NCBI RefSeq assembly: GCF_028898945.1
Contig: NZ_CP118607.1
Location: 4,326,001 to 4,390,000 of the forward strand
Direction: 5' to 3'
DNA from: Pseudomonas sp. PSKL.D1
GTDB lineage: Bacteria; Pseudomonadota; Gammaproteobacteria; Pseudomonadales; Pseudomonadaceae
DNA length: 64,000 nucleotides
Numbering within the stretch: the first letter of the stretch is position 1; every line of letters begins with the position of its first letter. Shown here one piece after another: positions 8,460 to 17,600 of this stretch. The translations under genes were made by a program, and so were the position numbers. The notes below the pieces were generated by a model that ran no database searches, was not told where the DNA came from, and saw only the letters and a list, made by a program, of their open reading frames with translations.

Positions 8460-9581
8460 TCAGCGCTTACGCAAAATCACACTACCAATCGAATACCCGG
8501 CACCAAACGAACTCAGCACCCCCAGCGACCCGGTGGCCAAGTCATCCTGGTACAGGTGGAACGCAATCACCGACCCCGCCGAACTGGTATTGGCATACCG
8601 GTCCAGAATCACCGGCGCATCTTCCACCGCCACATCACGCCCCAGCAGCTTCTTGACGATCAACTGGTTCATGCTCAGGTTCGCCTGGTGCAACCAGAAG
8701 CGCTTCACGTCGGACGGCTGCAGGCTCTTCTCGCCCAAGTGCTTGCCGATCACGTCGGCCACCATCGGGCAAACTTCCTTGAACACCTTGCGGCCTTCCT
8801 GCACGAACAGTTTGTCGCGCGCGCCCTCACCCTCTTCCGCTGCCCGGTTCAGGAAGCCGAAGTTGTTGCGGATGTTGTTGGAGAACACGGTGGTCAACTT
8901 GGTGCCCACGATGTCGAACTGGTGCTTTGAGGTTGCCAGGTCGGCACGCTCCACCAGCACGGCAGTGGCGGCGTCACCAAAAATGAAGTGGCTGTCGCGG
9001 TCACGGAAGTTCAGGTGCCCGGTGCAAATTTCCGGGCTCACCACCAGCAAGGCACGGGCCTGGCCCAACTGCACGCTGTTGGCGGCGGTCTGGATGCCGA
9101 AGGTGGCAGACGAGCAGGCCACGTTCATGTCGAACGCAAAGCCTTCGATGCCCAGCGCCTGCTGCACTTCGATGGCAATGGCCGGGTACGGGCGCTGCAG
9201 GTTGGAACAAGCGACGATCACGCCGTCCACATCGGCTGCTGTGCGGCCAGCGCGTTCCAGCGCCTGGCGCGCCGCAGCCACGCCCATTTCGCAGAGGATC
9301 GACTGCTCTTCATTGGTGCGCTCTGGCAACCGTGGTTTCATGCGCTGCGGGTCGAGGATGCCGGCCTTGTCCATGACAAAGCGGCTTTTGATGCCCGAGG
9401 CCTTTTCGATGAACGCCGCATCCGAAAGCGGCGCTGCCTCAACCTCGCCACGCTCGATGGCGGCGGCATTGTCGCGGTTGAATTGCTCCGCCCAGGTGTT
9501 GAACGAGGCTACCAGTTCTTCGTTGGAAATGCTCTGGGCCGGGGTGTACAGGCCGGTGCCGCTGATCACGACGTTATGCAC
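8460..9581 (-). CDS. Beta-ketoacyl-ACP synthase III-like thiolase-fold enzyme
   Basis: 373 residues. The FabH catalytic triad is intact: Cys156 in NVACSSATFG, His298 in WLHQANLSMN and Asn331 in YANTSSAGS. The C-terminal SFGAGYSIGSVILRKR is typical. It is about 50 residues longer than housekeeping FabH (about 317), because of an insert at about 30-60, and it is not in a fab operon. From memory it resembles the second FabH of pseudomonads (PA3286 type), which condenses a medium-chain acyl-CoA with malonyl-ACP. That reaction is inferred, not visible. A 16-bp palindrome lies about 50 bp upstream. Confidence 0.87.
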   Translation of the reverse strand: MHNVVISGTGLYTPAQSISNEELVASFNTWAEQFNRDNAAAIERGEVEAAPLSDAAFIEKASGIKSRFVMDKAGILDPQRMKPRLPERTNEEQSILCEMGVAAARQALERAGRTAADVDGVIVACSNLQRPYPAIAIEVQQALGIEGFAFDMNVACSSATFGIQTAANSVQLGQARALLVVSPEICTGHLNFRDRDSHFIFGDAATAVLVERADLATSKHQFDIVGTKLTTVFSNNIRNNFGFLNRAAEEGEGARDKLFVQEGRKVFKEVCPMVADVIGKHLGEKSLQPSDVKRFWLHQANLSMNQLIVKKLLGRDVAVEDAPVILDRYANTSSAGSVIAFHLYQDDLATGSLGVLSSFGAGYSIGSVILRKR

Positions 9582-9631
9582 GGTCGTTCCTCTGGTAAAA
9601 GGCCATCGCCACGGGGCGCTGGCTGGAATAA

Positions 9632-9647
9632 TGGCACTTTAGTGCCA
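9632..9647. promoter_or_regulatory. Palindrome upstream of the FabH-like gene
   Basis: TGGCACTTTAGTGCCA: 7-bp perfect arms around TT, 50 bp upstream of the - strand start at 9581. Position and symmetry suit an operator for a dimeric repressor. No regulator can be assigned. Confidence 0.35.
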
Positions 9648-9694
9648 AGTCGTAGGCAAGGGCAGCTCCCGAAGAAGCGGGCTGGCCCCGCGAA

Positions 9695-9711
9695 GGGCCG
9701 CAACGCGGCCC
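9695..9711. other. GC-rich hairpin downstream of hrpA
   Basis: Perfect 7-bp stem GGGCCGC/GCGGCCC with a 3-base loop, 37 bp past the hrpA stop on the - strand. No T run follows, so it is not a canonical intrinsic terminator. It may be a decayed REP-type element. Confidence 0.35.
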
Positions 9712-9747
9712 CCGAAATTGCACCAATATTGCCACAACTTCGCGCGG

Positions 9748-12700
9748 TTAGGCTTCCACCTGCGCCCACTGTTTACTGAGACGCTTGTCGGAAATCGCCA
9801 CTTTGGTGCCCAACTGCTGGGCAAACAACGACACCCGGTATTCTTCCAGCAACCAGCGGTACAGGGCCAGTTGCTCGTCGCGCTTGCCCTCCTGGGCATG
9901 CTTGTCGGCGCGGGCCTTGTACTGCGCCCACAAGTTGCCCAGCTCACCGCTCCACACTCGGTCCTTTTGTACCTGGGCGCCCAGCTTTTCAAGGCGCAAT
10001 TCCACGGCTTTGAGGTAGCGCGGCAATTCCTTGAACCACACCCCCGGCGTTTCCCGCACAAAGCCCGGGTACACCAGGTTGGCGAGTTGTTGCTTGATGT
10101 CGTTCAGGGCAACGGCCTGGCTCAAGTCGATCTTGCCCTTGAAGCGCTTTTGCAGGCCATGCCACAGCTTGAGCACTTCCAGCGTCTGGCGCGCCAGGCG
10201 TTCGGCATGCTCGGCCCAGCTGCCACGCTTGCGTTCGGCAAGCCCGGCCAGTGCTGCACCGTCGCGCGGCAAGGTGGCTTCGCCTTCGAGGATGCAGCTG
10301 TCGAGGCTGGCCAGCAGAATGTCTTCAACCAGCGCATCGATACGGCCCAGCTCACGGTACAACAGGCCCAGCTCGGTCAGGCCTGGCAACTTGCCGCGCA
10401 GGTATTTGGCAGGTTCGGCCAGTTGCTGTAGCAGCAAGCGTTGCAACGCCCGGCGGTGCTGGAACTCGGCTTCGGCCTGGGTCGAGAACCGCCCTTCGCG
10501 CACCGTGCCGCCCTCTTCGACCAGGGCCGGGTAAACGGTCATCGACAGCCCGGCGATCTTTTGTTGCGCGGTTTGCTTCACTTCGCTGAAGGCTTTGGCC
10601 TGCACTGGCTGCTCGCTCTTTTCGTTGCGCGGCACCGCCAGTGCGGCCTGGCTGGCGGCGGCAAAGCGCGCCGTCAGCTCGGCCAGGTCGCGGCCTTCGC
10701 CCAGGAACTTGCCCTGGCCATCGACCACCTCGATGTTCATGCGCAGGTGCCCTTCCACCAGGCTGATGGATTCTGCCCAGGCTTCGTCCGACACCCGCGC
10801 ACCGGTCATGCGCAGCAGTTCCTGGCCCAACGCCTGCGGCAGTGCACCTTGGCCAAAGGCCATGCGCGCCAGCGATGCCTTGACGAAGTCCGGCACCGGC
10901 ACAAAGTTTTTGCGCAGCGCCTTGGGCAGGTTACGTATCAGCGCCACGCACTTGGCTTCCAGCAAGCCCGGCACCAGCCATTCCAGGCGCTCGCCCGGCA
11001 GGCTCGGCAACAGCGGCGCTGGCACCCGCACGGTAACGCCGTCACGCGGGTGGCCCGGTTCGAAGTGGTAGCTCAGCGGCAGGCTCAGTTCGCCCACCTT
11101 GAGGCTGTCGGGGTACTGCGCGGCGGTGACTTCGCTGGCCTCGCGGGCCAGTACGTCTTCTTCGCGCATGATCAGCAGGTTGGCGTCCTTCTGGCTGCCC
11201 ATGCGGTACCAGCTGTCGAAGGTCGCGGTCTGGTGGATCTCTGCCGGCAAGCGCGCTTCGTAGAAGGCGTACAGGGTTTCTTCGTCGGCCAGAATGTCAC
11301 GCCGGCGCGCCTTGGCTTCCAGTTCGTCCAGTGTCTCGAGCAGGCGCTTGTTGGCCGACAGGCATTTGGCCCGCGACTGGATTTCGCCACCCACCAGCGC
11401 CTCGCGGATGAACAACTCACGGGAGGTTACCGGGTCGATGGGGCCGAAGTGCACCGGGCGGCGGCCTACCAGAATCAGCCCGTACAGGGTAATTTGCTCG
11501 TAGGCCACCACTTGCCCGCGCTTTTTCTCCCAGTGCGGTTCGAAGTGGTTTTTCTTGACCAGGTGGGTGGCCAGCGGCTCGATCCAGTCGGGTTCGATCT
11601 TGGCCACCATGCGCGCGTACAGCTTGGTGGTTTCCACCAGTTCCGCGGCCATCACCCAGGCCGGGCGCTTGCGGCCGATGCCCGAGGACGGGTGCACCCA
11701 GAAGCGCCGCTGGCGCGCGCCCTGGTAATCGCCTTCTTCGGTTTTGTGGCCGATCTGGCTGAGCAGGCCGCTGAGGATGGCCTTGTGGGTTTTCTGGTAG
11801 TCGGCCGGTTCTTTGTTCACCGACAACTGCAAGTCACGGCAAATCAGCGCCAGCTGGCGGTGGGCATCACGCCATTCGCGCAGGCGCAGGTAATTCAGGA
11901 AGTTCTTGCGGCACCAGTTGCGCAGCGGGTTGGCCGTCAGGGCCTGGCGCTGTTCTTCAAAACCACGCCACAGGTTGACCAGCGCGGCGAAGTCCGAGTC
12001 CACGTCCTTCCACTGGGCGTGGGCCTGGTCGGCGGCCTGCTGGCGCTCGGGCGGGCGTTCGCGGGCGTCCTGCACCGACAGCGCACTGGCCACGATCAGC
12101 ACTTCCTGCAGGCTGCCCTGGCGGGCGCCTTCGAGCAGCATGCGGCCCAGGCGCGGGTCGATCGGCAGGCGCGCCAGTTGGCGGCCCAGCGGCGTCAGCT
12201 GGTTCTCGCGGTTGACCGCCGACAGTTCCTGCAACAGGTTGAAACCGTCGCTGATGGCCTTGCCGTCTGGCGGCTCGATGAACGGGAATGCGTCGATGGC
12301 GCCCAGGCGCAGGTGCAGCATCTGCAGGATGACCGCCGCCAGGTTGGTGCGCAAAATCTCGGGGTCGGTGAACGCCGGGCGGCCGTTGAAGTCGTCTTCG
12401 CTGTACAAGCGGATGCAAATGCCCGGTTCTACCCGGCCGCAGCGGCCCTTACGCTGGTTGGCGCTGGCCTGGGACACCGCCTCGATCGGCAGGCGCTGAA
12501 CCTTGGCGCGGTAGCTGTAGCGGCTGATGCGGGCGGTGCCGGTGTCAATCACGTAGCGGATGCCCGGCACGGTCAGCGAGGTTTCCGCCACGTTGGTGGC
12601 CAGCACCACGCGGCGCCCGGCATGGCTCTGGAAAATGCGCTGCTGCTCGGCCGGTGACAGGCGTGCGTACAGCGGCAGGATTTCGGTATGGCGCAATTGC

Positions 12701-13653
12701 GCCTTGCGCAGGATTTCGGCGGCATCGCGGATTTCCCGCTCGCCGGGCAAAAACACCAGCACATCGCCCGGGCCTTTGCCCTGGCCGCGTTCGTGCTGGG
12801 CAATCTCGTCCAGGGTGGCAAGAATCGCCTGGTCGACGGTGAGGTCGTCCTCGATCTGGTTGCCCTCTTCGTCCTGCTCGCTGGTAAGCGGGCGGTACCA
12901 GGTTTCCACCGGGTAGGTGCGGCCAGACACCTCGATGATCGGCGCGCCGTCAAAGTGTTTGGAGAAGCGCTCCAGGTCGATGGTGGCCGAGGTGATGATC
13001 AACTTCAAATCCGGCCGGCGGTGCAGCAGGGTCTTGAGGTAGCCGAGCAAAAAATCGATGTTCAGGCTGCGTTCGTGGGCTTCGTCGACGATGATCGTGT
13101 CGTAGCGCTCAAGAAAGCGGTCATGCTGGGTTTCGGCCAGCAAAATGCCGTCGGTCATCAGCTTGACCAGGGTGTTGGCGTCGCTCTGGTCCTCGAAACG
13201 TACCTGGTAGCCCACCAGGCCGCCCAGCGGCGTGCCCAGCTCCTCGGCCACCCGCGCCGCCACGCTGCGGGCGGCAATACGGCGGGGTTGGGTGTGGGCG
13301 ATCAAACCGTGGCTGCCACGCCCCAGTTCCAGGCAGATTTTCGGCAACTGGGTGGTCTTGCCCGAGCCGGTTTCGCCGGCAATCACCAGTACCTGGTTTT
13401 CGGCCAGGGCCTTCTTGATTTCGTCACGCTTGGCCGCAATCGGCAGGCTGTCGTCGTAACGGATGTGCGGCACGCTCTGCTGGCGCGCGGTGACCTGGGC
13501 GCAGGAGGCCTGCACCTTTTCCACCCACTGCGCAAGCTTGGCCTCGTCAGGGCGCTTGCGCAGTTCATGCAACTGCCGCCGCAGGCGGTGGCGGTCGGCA
13601 ATCATGGCGTGGTCGAGGTTTTGCAGGAGCTTGTCGATGGCGTGGTCAGTCAT
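9748..13653 (-). CDS. hrpA: DEAH-box ATP-dependent RNA helicase HrpA
   Basis: 1301 residues, almost exactly the length of E. coli HrpA. Motif I GETGSGKT (93-100), DEAH box (190-193), SATID, and motif VI in QRKGRCGRVEPG are all present. They are followed by the winged-helix/ratchet (HA2) region, an OB-like segment and the long C-terminal DUF3418-type domain. Family role: 3'-5' RNA unwinding in mRNA processing and ribosome rescue. ATG 13653 (MTDHAIDKLL) is chosen over upstream in-frame starts because the family begins there; the ribosome binding site is weak. It appears monocistronic. Confidence 0.95.
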   Translation of the reverse strand: MTDHAIDKLLQNLDHAMIADRHRLRRQLHELRKRPDEAKLAQWVEKVQASCAQVTARQQSVPHIRYDDSLPIAAKRDEIKKALAENQVLVIAGETGSGKTTQLPKICLELGRGSHGLIAHTQPRRIAARSVAARVAEELGTPLGGLVGYQVRFEDQSDANTLVKLMTDGILLAETQHDRFLERYDTIIVDEAHERSLNIDFLLGYLKTLLHRRPDLKLIITSATIDLERFSKHFDGAPIIEVSGRTYPVETWYRPLTSEQDEEGNQIEDDLTVDQAILATLDEIAQHERGQGKGPGDVLVFLPGEREIRDAAEILRKAQLRHTEILPLYARLSPAEQQRIFQSHAGRRVVLATNVAETSLTVPGIRYVIDTGTARISRYSYRAKVQRLPIEAVSQASANQRKGRCGRVEPGICIRLYSEDDFNGRPAFTDPEILRTNLAAVILQMLHLRLGAIDAFPFIEPPDGKAISDGFNLLQELSAVNRENQLTPLGRQLARLPIDPRLGRMLLEGARQGSLQEVLIVASALSVQDARERPPERQQAADQAHAQWKDVDSDFAALVNLWRGFEEQRQALTANPLRNWCRKNFLNYLRLREWRDAHRQLALICRDLQLSVNKEPADYQKTHKAILSGLLSQIGHKTEEGDYQGARQRRFWVHPSSGIGRKRPAWVMAAELVETTKLYARMVAKIEPDWIEPLATHLVKKNHFEPHWEKKRGQVVAYEQITLYGLILVGRRPVHFGPIDPVTSRELFIREALVGGEIQSRAKCLSANKRLLETLDELEAKARRRDILADEETLYAFYEARLPAEIHQTATFDSWYRMGSQKDANLLIMREEDVLAREASEVTAAQYPDSLKVGELSLPLSYHFEPGHPRDGVTVRVPAPLLPSLPGERLEWLVPGLLEAKCVALIRNLPKALRKNFVPVPDFVKASLARMAFGQGALPQALGQELLRMTGARVSDEAWAESISLVEGHLRMNIEVVDGQGKFLGEGRDLAELTARFAAASQAALAVPRNEKSEQPVQAKAFSEVKQTAQQKIAGLSMTVYPALVEEGGTVREGRFSTQAEAEFQHRRALQRLLLQQLAEPAKYLRGKLPGLTELGLLYRELGRIDALVEDILLASLDSCILEGEATLPRDGAALAGLAERKRGSWAEHAERLARQTLEVLKLWHGLQKRFKGKIDLSQAVALNDIKQQLANLVYPGFVRETPGVWFKELPRYLKAVELRLEKLGAQVQKDRVWSGELGNLWAQYKARADKHAQEGKRDEQLALYRWLLEEYRVSLFAQQLGTKVAISDKRLSKQWAQVEA

Positions 13654-13834
13654 GGGGCTTTTTAGTGGTGCGGGCGTAGGGCCAGCTTTTTCATGATCGG
13701 CATTTGGGTAGGGGGGGATTGTCGCAGATTTGCCGGGCATTTGCTGGCCATGCTGGCCTGTGGGAGCGAACGTCCGGTCAGCCTCGACGTACACGTAGCC
13801 GTCGGCAGACTGCCGTTTTCGGAAGGGTCAAGCG

Positions 13835-14305
13835 CTAGGCGGGGTCACTGAACACTTCGAATGAACCGGACGTAATTTCTCTGAACCCAGCGTCCCGGTC
13901 CAGCACCACATTTTCAAATGTACCTTTGTAGTGGTTGAGTTCCGAAGACGTCAGTACCAGCGTACCTTCAATCGCCCAGATATCGCCACTGATGCCCAGT
14001 GTGACTTTCGGGAAGGGGTCGCTGAAGCGATGTTTTACCCCTACTTCCAAATCGTCAAAGAAACCAACATTGAGATTCAGGTCCTGAGGATGCACGCCAT
14101 TCCTGGAACCTACGATAACGACATACCCCGAGCCTGCGCCCCGCCATTCGATTTCGTCGGCCTTGAACTCAACATGTTTGTCGCCTATCAAAGAGGCAGT
14201 TAAATAATTACTTTTCTGCCTGGATGAGAGTTTTTTACCCTGCTTGCCCGAAGCCCCGGCTAACTTCTTCAACTCACCTGCAGTTCTATTCCGATCACTC
14301 GCCAT
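13835..14305 (-). CDS. Unrecognised protein in a locally AT-richer segment
   Basis: 156 residues from ATG 14305, which has TAGGAAA immediately upstream; an in-frame start at 14344 lacks one. The N-terminus is basic and low-complexity (ELKKLAGASGKQGKKLSSRQ). The rest looks beta-rich and soluble (SGYVVIVGSRNG, WAIEGTLVLTSSEL). No signal peptide or membrane segment. I do not recognise a family. Base composition and codon use are visibly less GC-rich than the flanking hrpA and ligase genes, and the 460 bp upstream is irregular too, which hints at acquired DNA. Could be an effector or immunity-type cargo gene, but nothing proves it. Confidence 0.65.
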   Translation of the reverse strand: MASDRNRTAGELKKLAGASGKQGKKLSSRQKSNYLTASLIGDKHVEFKADEIEWRGAGSGYVVIVGSRNGVHPQDLNLNVGFFDDLEVGVKHRFSDPFPKVTLGISGDIWAIEGTLVLTSSELNHYKGTFENVVLDRDAGFREITSGSFEVFSDPA

Positions 14306-14762
14306 TTTCCTACCCTCGCCGTTATTAACCGCACGTGCAGTCAATTATTGGCACCTCATCAATCTTGATAACTGGCATAGTTATCAGTTAACAAGAGGGC
14401 CCTGCCAAGGCAGTAAAGCCACGGTGGCAACACAAATGTTTAGCCATTCCCAACGTAAACGTTGCCATTCACTGCTTTAATAACCCTTGAGCCGCATGTG
14501 AGTATCAAAGGCATGACCCCCGTCCAGCCCATCGCCCCACCGGTATCCCGCCCTTCGCTTGCGAAGGCTCGGACCCGCGCCGGGGAAAATCCGCTGGTCC
14601 ACATCATCCTCGCCTTCTGGGCCCTGTGGCACTGCCGTCACGCGCGCCCACCGGATATTTCGCTCACGCCTTTGTGACAAAGCCTGGCCGTCGTATGGCC
14701 GTTTGACCCAATAGGGCCGCTTGCCTGCGCGGTGGCCCTGCGTGCCCGTGAGCGAATCCACC
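14306..14762. other. 457-bp intergenic region with several palindromes
   Basis: No convincing gene. It holds the divergent promoters for the unknown gene (-) and the ligase (+). Symmetric sequences: CAACGTAAACGTTG (14451-14464), CCTTCGCTTGCGAAGG (14552-14567, 7-bp arms) and CTTTGTGACAAAG (14670-14682, 6-bp arms around one base, 80 bp before the ligase start). The last is the best-placed operator candidate for the ligase/oxidase pair. The left third is AT-rich, the right two thirds GC-rich. Confidence 0.4.
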
Positions 14763-16127
14763 ATGCACTTTGCACCTGTAGAGCAAGCCCAGCGTTTTCT
14801 GGACGAAAACCCTGATATCGAACTGTTCGAGCTGTTCATCCTCGACGCCAACGGCGTGCCACGCGGCAAGCTGTTGCACCGCGACGAACTGCTGGCGGTG
14901 TACCAAAGCGGCCGCCCGCTGCCCAGCACCATCCTGGGCCTGACCCTGAACGGCGACGACGTGGAAAACTCCGGCCTGGTGTGGGACGTGGGCGACATCG
15001 ACTGCCGCGCCTACCCGCTGCAAGGCAGCCTGGTGCGTTTGCCATGGCGCCGCGTGCCGACCGCCGCCGTGCAGGTGAGCATGCACCCCAGCGAGGGCCT
15101 GCCGGCCAGCGTGGCCGACCCGCGCCATGTGCTGGTGCGCACCATCGATGCGCTCAAGGCCGATGGCTACTACCCGGTGATGGCCTGCGAGCTGGAGTTT
15201 TACCTGCTGGACCAGAAGCGCGACGCCCAGGGCCGCCCGCAACCGGCGCTGGACAACGACGGCGGCCGCCCGCGCAGCACTCAGGTGTATGGCCTGCGTG
15301 AGCTGGAACAGATCGAGCCGTTTTTGGCCGACCTTTATGCAGCCTGCAAGGCCCAGGGCATCCCTGCCCGCACGGCGATTTCCGAATACGCCCCCGGCCA
15401 GGTGGAAATCACCCTGGAGCACGGCGACGCTCTGGAGGCCATGGACCAGGCCGTGCGCTACAAGCGCTTGGTCAAAGGCATCGCCCATGCCCACGGCATG
15501 CAAGCGTGCTTCATGGCCAAGCCGTTCGCCAACCTGGCCGGCACCGGCATGCACATGCACCTGAGCCTGGCCGACCGTGACGGCAACAACCTGTTCGCCA
15601 GCGACGACAAGGCCGGCACGCCGCTGCTGCGCCAGGCGGTGGCCGGCATGCTGCGCCACCTGCGCGAGTCGCTGTTGCTGTTTTGCCCCAACGCCAACTC
15701 GTTCCGCCGCTTCCAGGCCAACAGCTATGCACCGCTTGCGCCGACCTGGGGCGTGGACAACCGCACCGTGAGCCTGCGCGTGCCGGGCGGCCCGGCCAAC
15801 AGCCGGCATGTGGAGCACCGCATCTGCGGCGCCGACGCCAACCCGTACCTGGCCGCTGCCGCGATTCTTGCCGCCAGCCACCGTGGCATCCGTGAACAAC
15901 TGGACCCGGGCGCCCCCGTCGAGGGCAACGGTTACGCCCAGGCCACCGAACACCTGCCCACCGACTGGCTCACCGCCCTCGACGCGCTGGAGCGCTCGGA
16001 GTGGGCGCGCGAAGCCTTGGGCGAGGCCTTCCTTGGGGTTTACCTGAAGGTAAAACGCGCTGAGTACCGCCAGTTCATGGCCGAAGTCAGCGAACAGGAC
16101 TGGCGCTGGTACCTGCACCAGGCCTGA
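14763..16127 (+). CDS. Glutamine synthetase-family ligase (gamma-glutamyl-polyamine type)
   Basis: 454 residues. Glutamine-synthetase fold with N-terminal beta-grasp (about 15-110) and catalytic domain. The conserved ACELEFYLL (Glu ligands), [24 protein letters not shown] (metal/ATP His) and [11 protein letters not shown] segments are all present. It lacks the extended adenylylation-site region of GlnA-I and groups by motif with PuuA-like gamma-glutamylpolyamine ligases. Likely reaction: ATP-dependent coupling of glutamate to an amine such as putrescine, inferred from the paired FAD oxidase 30 bp downstream. The start is uncertain: ATG 14763 or GTG 14748, neither with a strong ribosome binding site. 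Confidence 0.85.
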   Translation: MHFAPVEQAQRFLDENPDIELFELFILDANGVPRGKLLHRDELLAVYQSGRPLPSTILGLTLNGDDVENSGLVWDVGDIDCRAYPLQGSLVRLPWRRVPTAAVQVSMHPSEGLPASVADPRHVLVRTIDALKADGYYPVMACELEFYLLDQKRDAQGRPQPALDNDGGRPRSTQVYGLRELEQIEPFLADLYAACKAQGIPARTAISEYAPGQVEITLEHGDALEAMDQAVRYKRLVKGIAHAHGMQACFMAKPFANLAGTGMHMHLSLADRDGNNLFASDDKAGTPLLRQAVAGMLRHLRESLLLFCPNANSFRRFQANSYAPLAPTWGVDNRTVSLRVPGGPANSRHVEHRICGADANPYLAAAAILAASHRGIREQLDPGAPVEGNGYAQATEHLPTDWLTALDALERSEWAREALGEAFLGVYLKVKRAEYRQFMAEVSEQDWRWYLHQA

Positions 16128-16157
16128 CCCCAATTTCAAAAGAACAAGGAACACCCC

Positions 16158-17465
16158 ATGAACGCAGCAGTAAACAACGGCCCGGCCCAGCGCGCGCCGT
16201 CCTATTACAGCGCCTCGCTCAACGACCACACCGAGTACCCGCAACTGAAGGGCACGGTGCAGGTCGACGTGGCCATCATCGGCGGCGGCTTCACCGGCGT
16301 GGCCACGGCGGTGGAGCTGGCTGAACGCGGCCTGAAGGTGGCGGTGGTGGAAACCAACCGCATCGGCTGGGGCGCCAGCGGGCGCAATGGCGGGCAGGTC
16401 ACAGGCAGCCTGTCGGGCGACGAGGCCATGCGCACCCAGATGCGCGACCGCCTGGGCAGCGAGGTGGATGACTTCATCTGGCACCTGCGCTGGCGCGGGC
16501 ACCAGATCATCGAACAGCGGGTGGCCCGGTATGGCATCGATTGCGACCTCAAGCGCGGCCACCTGCACGCGGCCATGAAGCCTTCGCACCTGAACGAACT
16601 GCGCGGCTTTCAGGCCGAAGCCCAGCGCCGTGGCATGGGTGACCAGGTGCAACTGCTCGACCGCGAAGCCGTTGCCCAACACTTGCAAAGCCCGCTGTAC
16701 CTGGGCGCACTCAAGAACCTGCGCAACCTGCACTTGCACCCGCTGAACCTGTGCCTGGGCGAAGCACGCGCGGCCCAGTCGCTGGGTGCACTGATTTTCG
16801 AGAATTCCGAAGTGCTGGACATCGTCCATGGCCCGCGCCCGGCCGTGGTCACGGCACACGGCCGGGTGGAAGCGCGCCAGGTGATGCTGGCCGGCGACGT
16901 GTACCACAAGCTGGAAAAACGCCAGCTCAAGGGCAAAATCTTCCCGGCCATGGGCGGCATCGTCACCACCGCACCCTTGGGTGAGCTGGCCGAGCAGATC
17001 AACCCGCAGGACCTGGCAGTGTACGACTGCCGCTTCGTGCTCGATTACTACCGCCTCACGGCCGACAAGCGCCTGCTGTTCGGTGGTGGCGCCAATTACT
17101 CGGGCAAGGATTCACGCGATATCGAAGGTGAGCTGCGCCCCTGCATCGAGCGCACCTTCCCGGCGCTTAAAGGCGTGCCCATCGAGTTCCAGTGGAGCTG
17201 CGCGATGGGCATCGTGGTCAACCGCATCCCGCAGTTGGGCAAACTTTCGGACAACGTCTGGTATTGCCAGGGGTACTCGGGGCACGGGATAGCCACCAGC
17301 CATATCATGGGCGAGATCATGGCCGAAGCCTTGACCGGGACGCTGGAGAAATTCGATACCTTTGCCCAGTGCAAGCACATCAAGGTGCCGATGGGGGATT
17401 TGCTGGGGAATCCGCTGTTGGCGGCGGGGATGTGGTACTACCAGATGCTTGAAAAGTTACGCTGA
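16158..17465 (+). CDS. FAD-dependent amine oxidase (PuuB/OrdL-like)
   Basis: 435 residues. The FAD-binding GxGxxG motif is in [20 protein letters not shown] (about 36-55), followed by the DAO-family [10 protein letters not shown] motif (about 72-81) and the C-terminal FAD-contact segment [18 protein letters not shown]. It matches DadA/PuuB-type oxidases that deaminate gamma-glutamyl-polyamines or other secondary amines. It follows the ligase by 30 bp with AAGGA before the ATG, so the two form an operon for a gamma-glutamylated amine pathway. The substrate is inferred from the pairing. A REP-type inverted repeat follows. Confidence 0.87.
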   Translation: MNAAVNNGPAQRAPSYYSASLNDHTEYPQLKGTVQVDVAIIGGGFTGVATAVELAERGLKVAVVETNRIGWGASGRNGGQVTGSLSGDEAMRTQMRDRLGSEVDDFIWHLRWRGHQIIEQRVARYGIDCDLKRGHLHAAMKPSHLNELRGFQAEAQRRGMGDQVQLLDREAVAQHLQSPLYLGALKNLRNLHLHPLNLCLGEARAAQSLGALIFENSEVLDIVHGPRPAVVTAHGRVEARQVMLAGDVYHKLEKRQLKGKIFPAMGGIVTTAPLGELAEQINPQDLAVYDCRFVLDYYRLTADKRLLFGGGANYSGKDSRDIEGELRPCIERTFPALKGVPIEFQWSCAMGIVVNRIPQLGKLSDNVWYCQGYSGHGIATSHIMGEIMAEALTGTLEKFDTFAQCKHIKVPMGDLLGNPLLAAGMWYYQMLEKLR

Positions 17466-17478
17466 TCACGCGGACTCT

Positions 17479-17594
17479 GTGGGAGCGGCCTTGTGTCGCG
17501 AAAGGGCCGCAAAGCGGCCCCAGGATTACAGCTTCGCAGCTAAGATTGCCGGGGCTGCTTTGCAGCCCTTTCGCGACACAAGGCCGCTCCCACA
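17479..17594. repeat. Second-type REP pair (inverted, about 116 bp)
   Basis: Inverted arms with core GGGAGCGGCCTTGTGTCGCG, a sequence class different from the GGATTTATCC REPs. Inner secondary hairpins (AGGGCCGCAAAGCGGCCCC) are present. It sits between the convergent oxidase and fadD1 genes and ends 7 bp before the fadD1 stop. Probably terminates both. Confidence 0.88.
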
Positions 17595-17600
17595 AGGGGG

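Noticed and set aside
10441..12657. 738-codon + strand frame antisense to hrpA
   Set aside because: Same reason: composition of a shadow frame, no domain, no ribosome binding site, and it overlaps intact HrpA helicase motifs.
14552..14567. CCTTCGCTTGCGAAGG as an intrinsic terminator
   Set aside because: Perfect stem but no T run on either side; kept only as a palindrome in the gap description.
14763..16127. Ligase as the main glutamine synthetase glnA
   Set aside because: It lacks the adenylylation-site region and GlnA neighbours (ntrB/ntrC) and is paired with an amine oxidase, which fits the gamma-glutamyl-polyamine group better.
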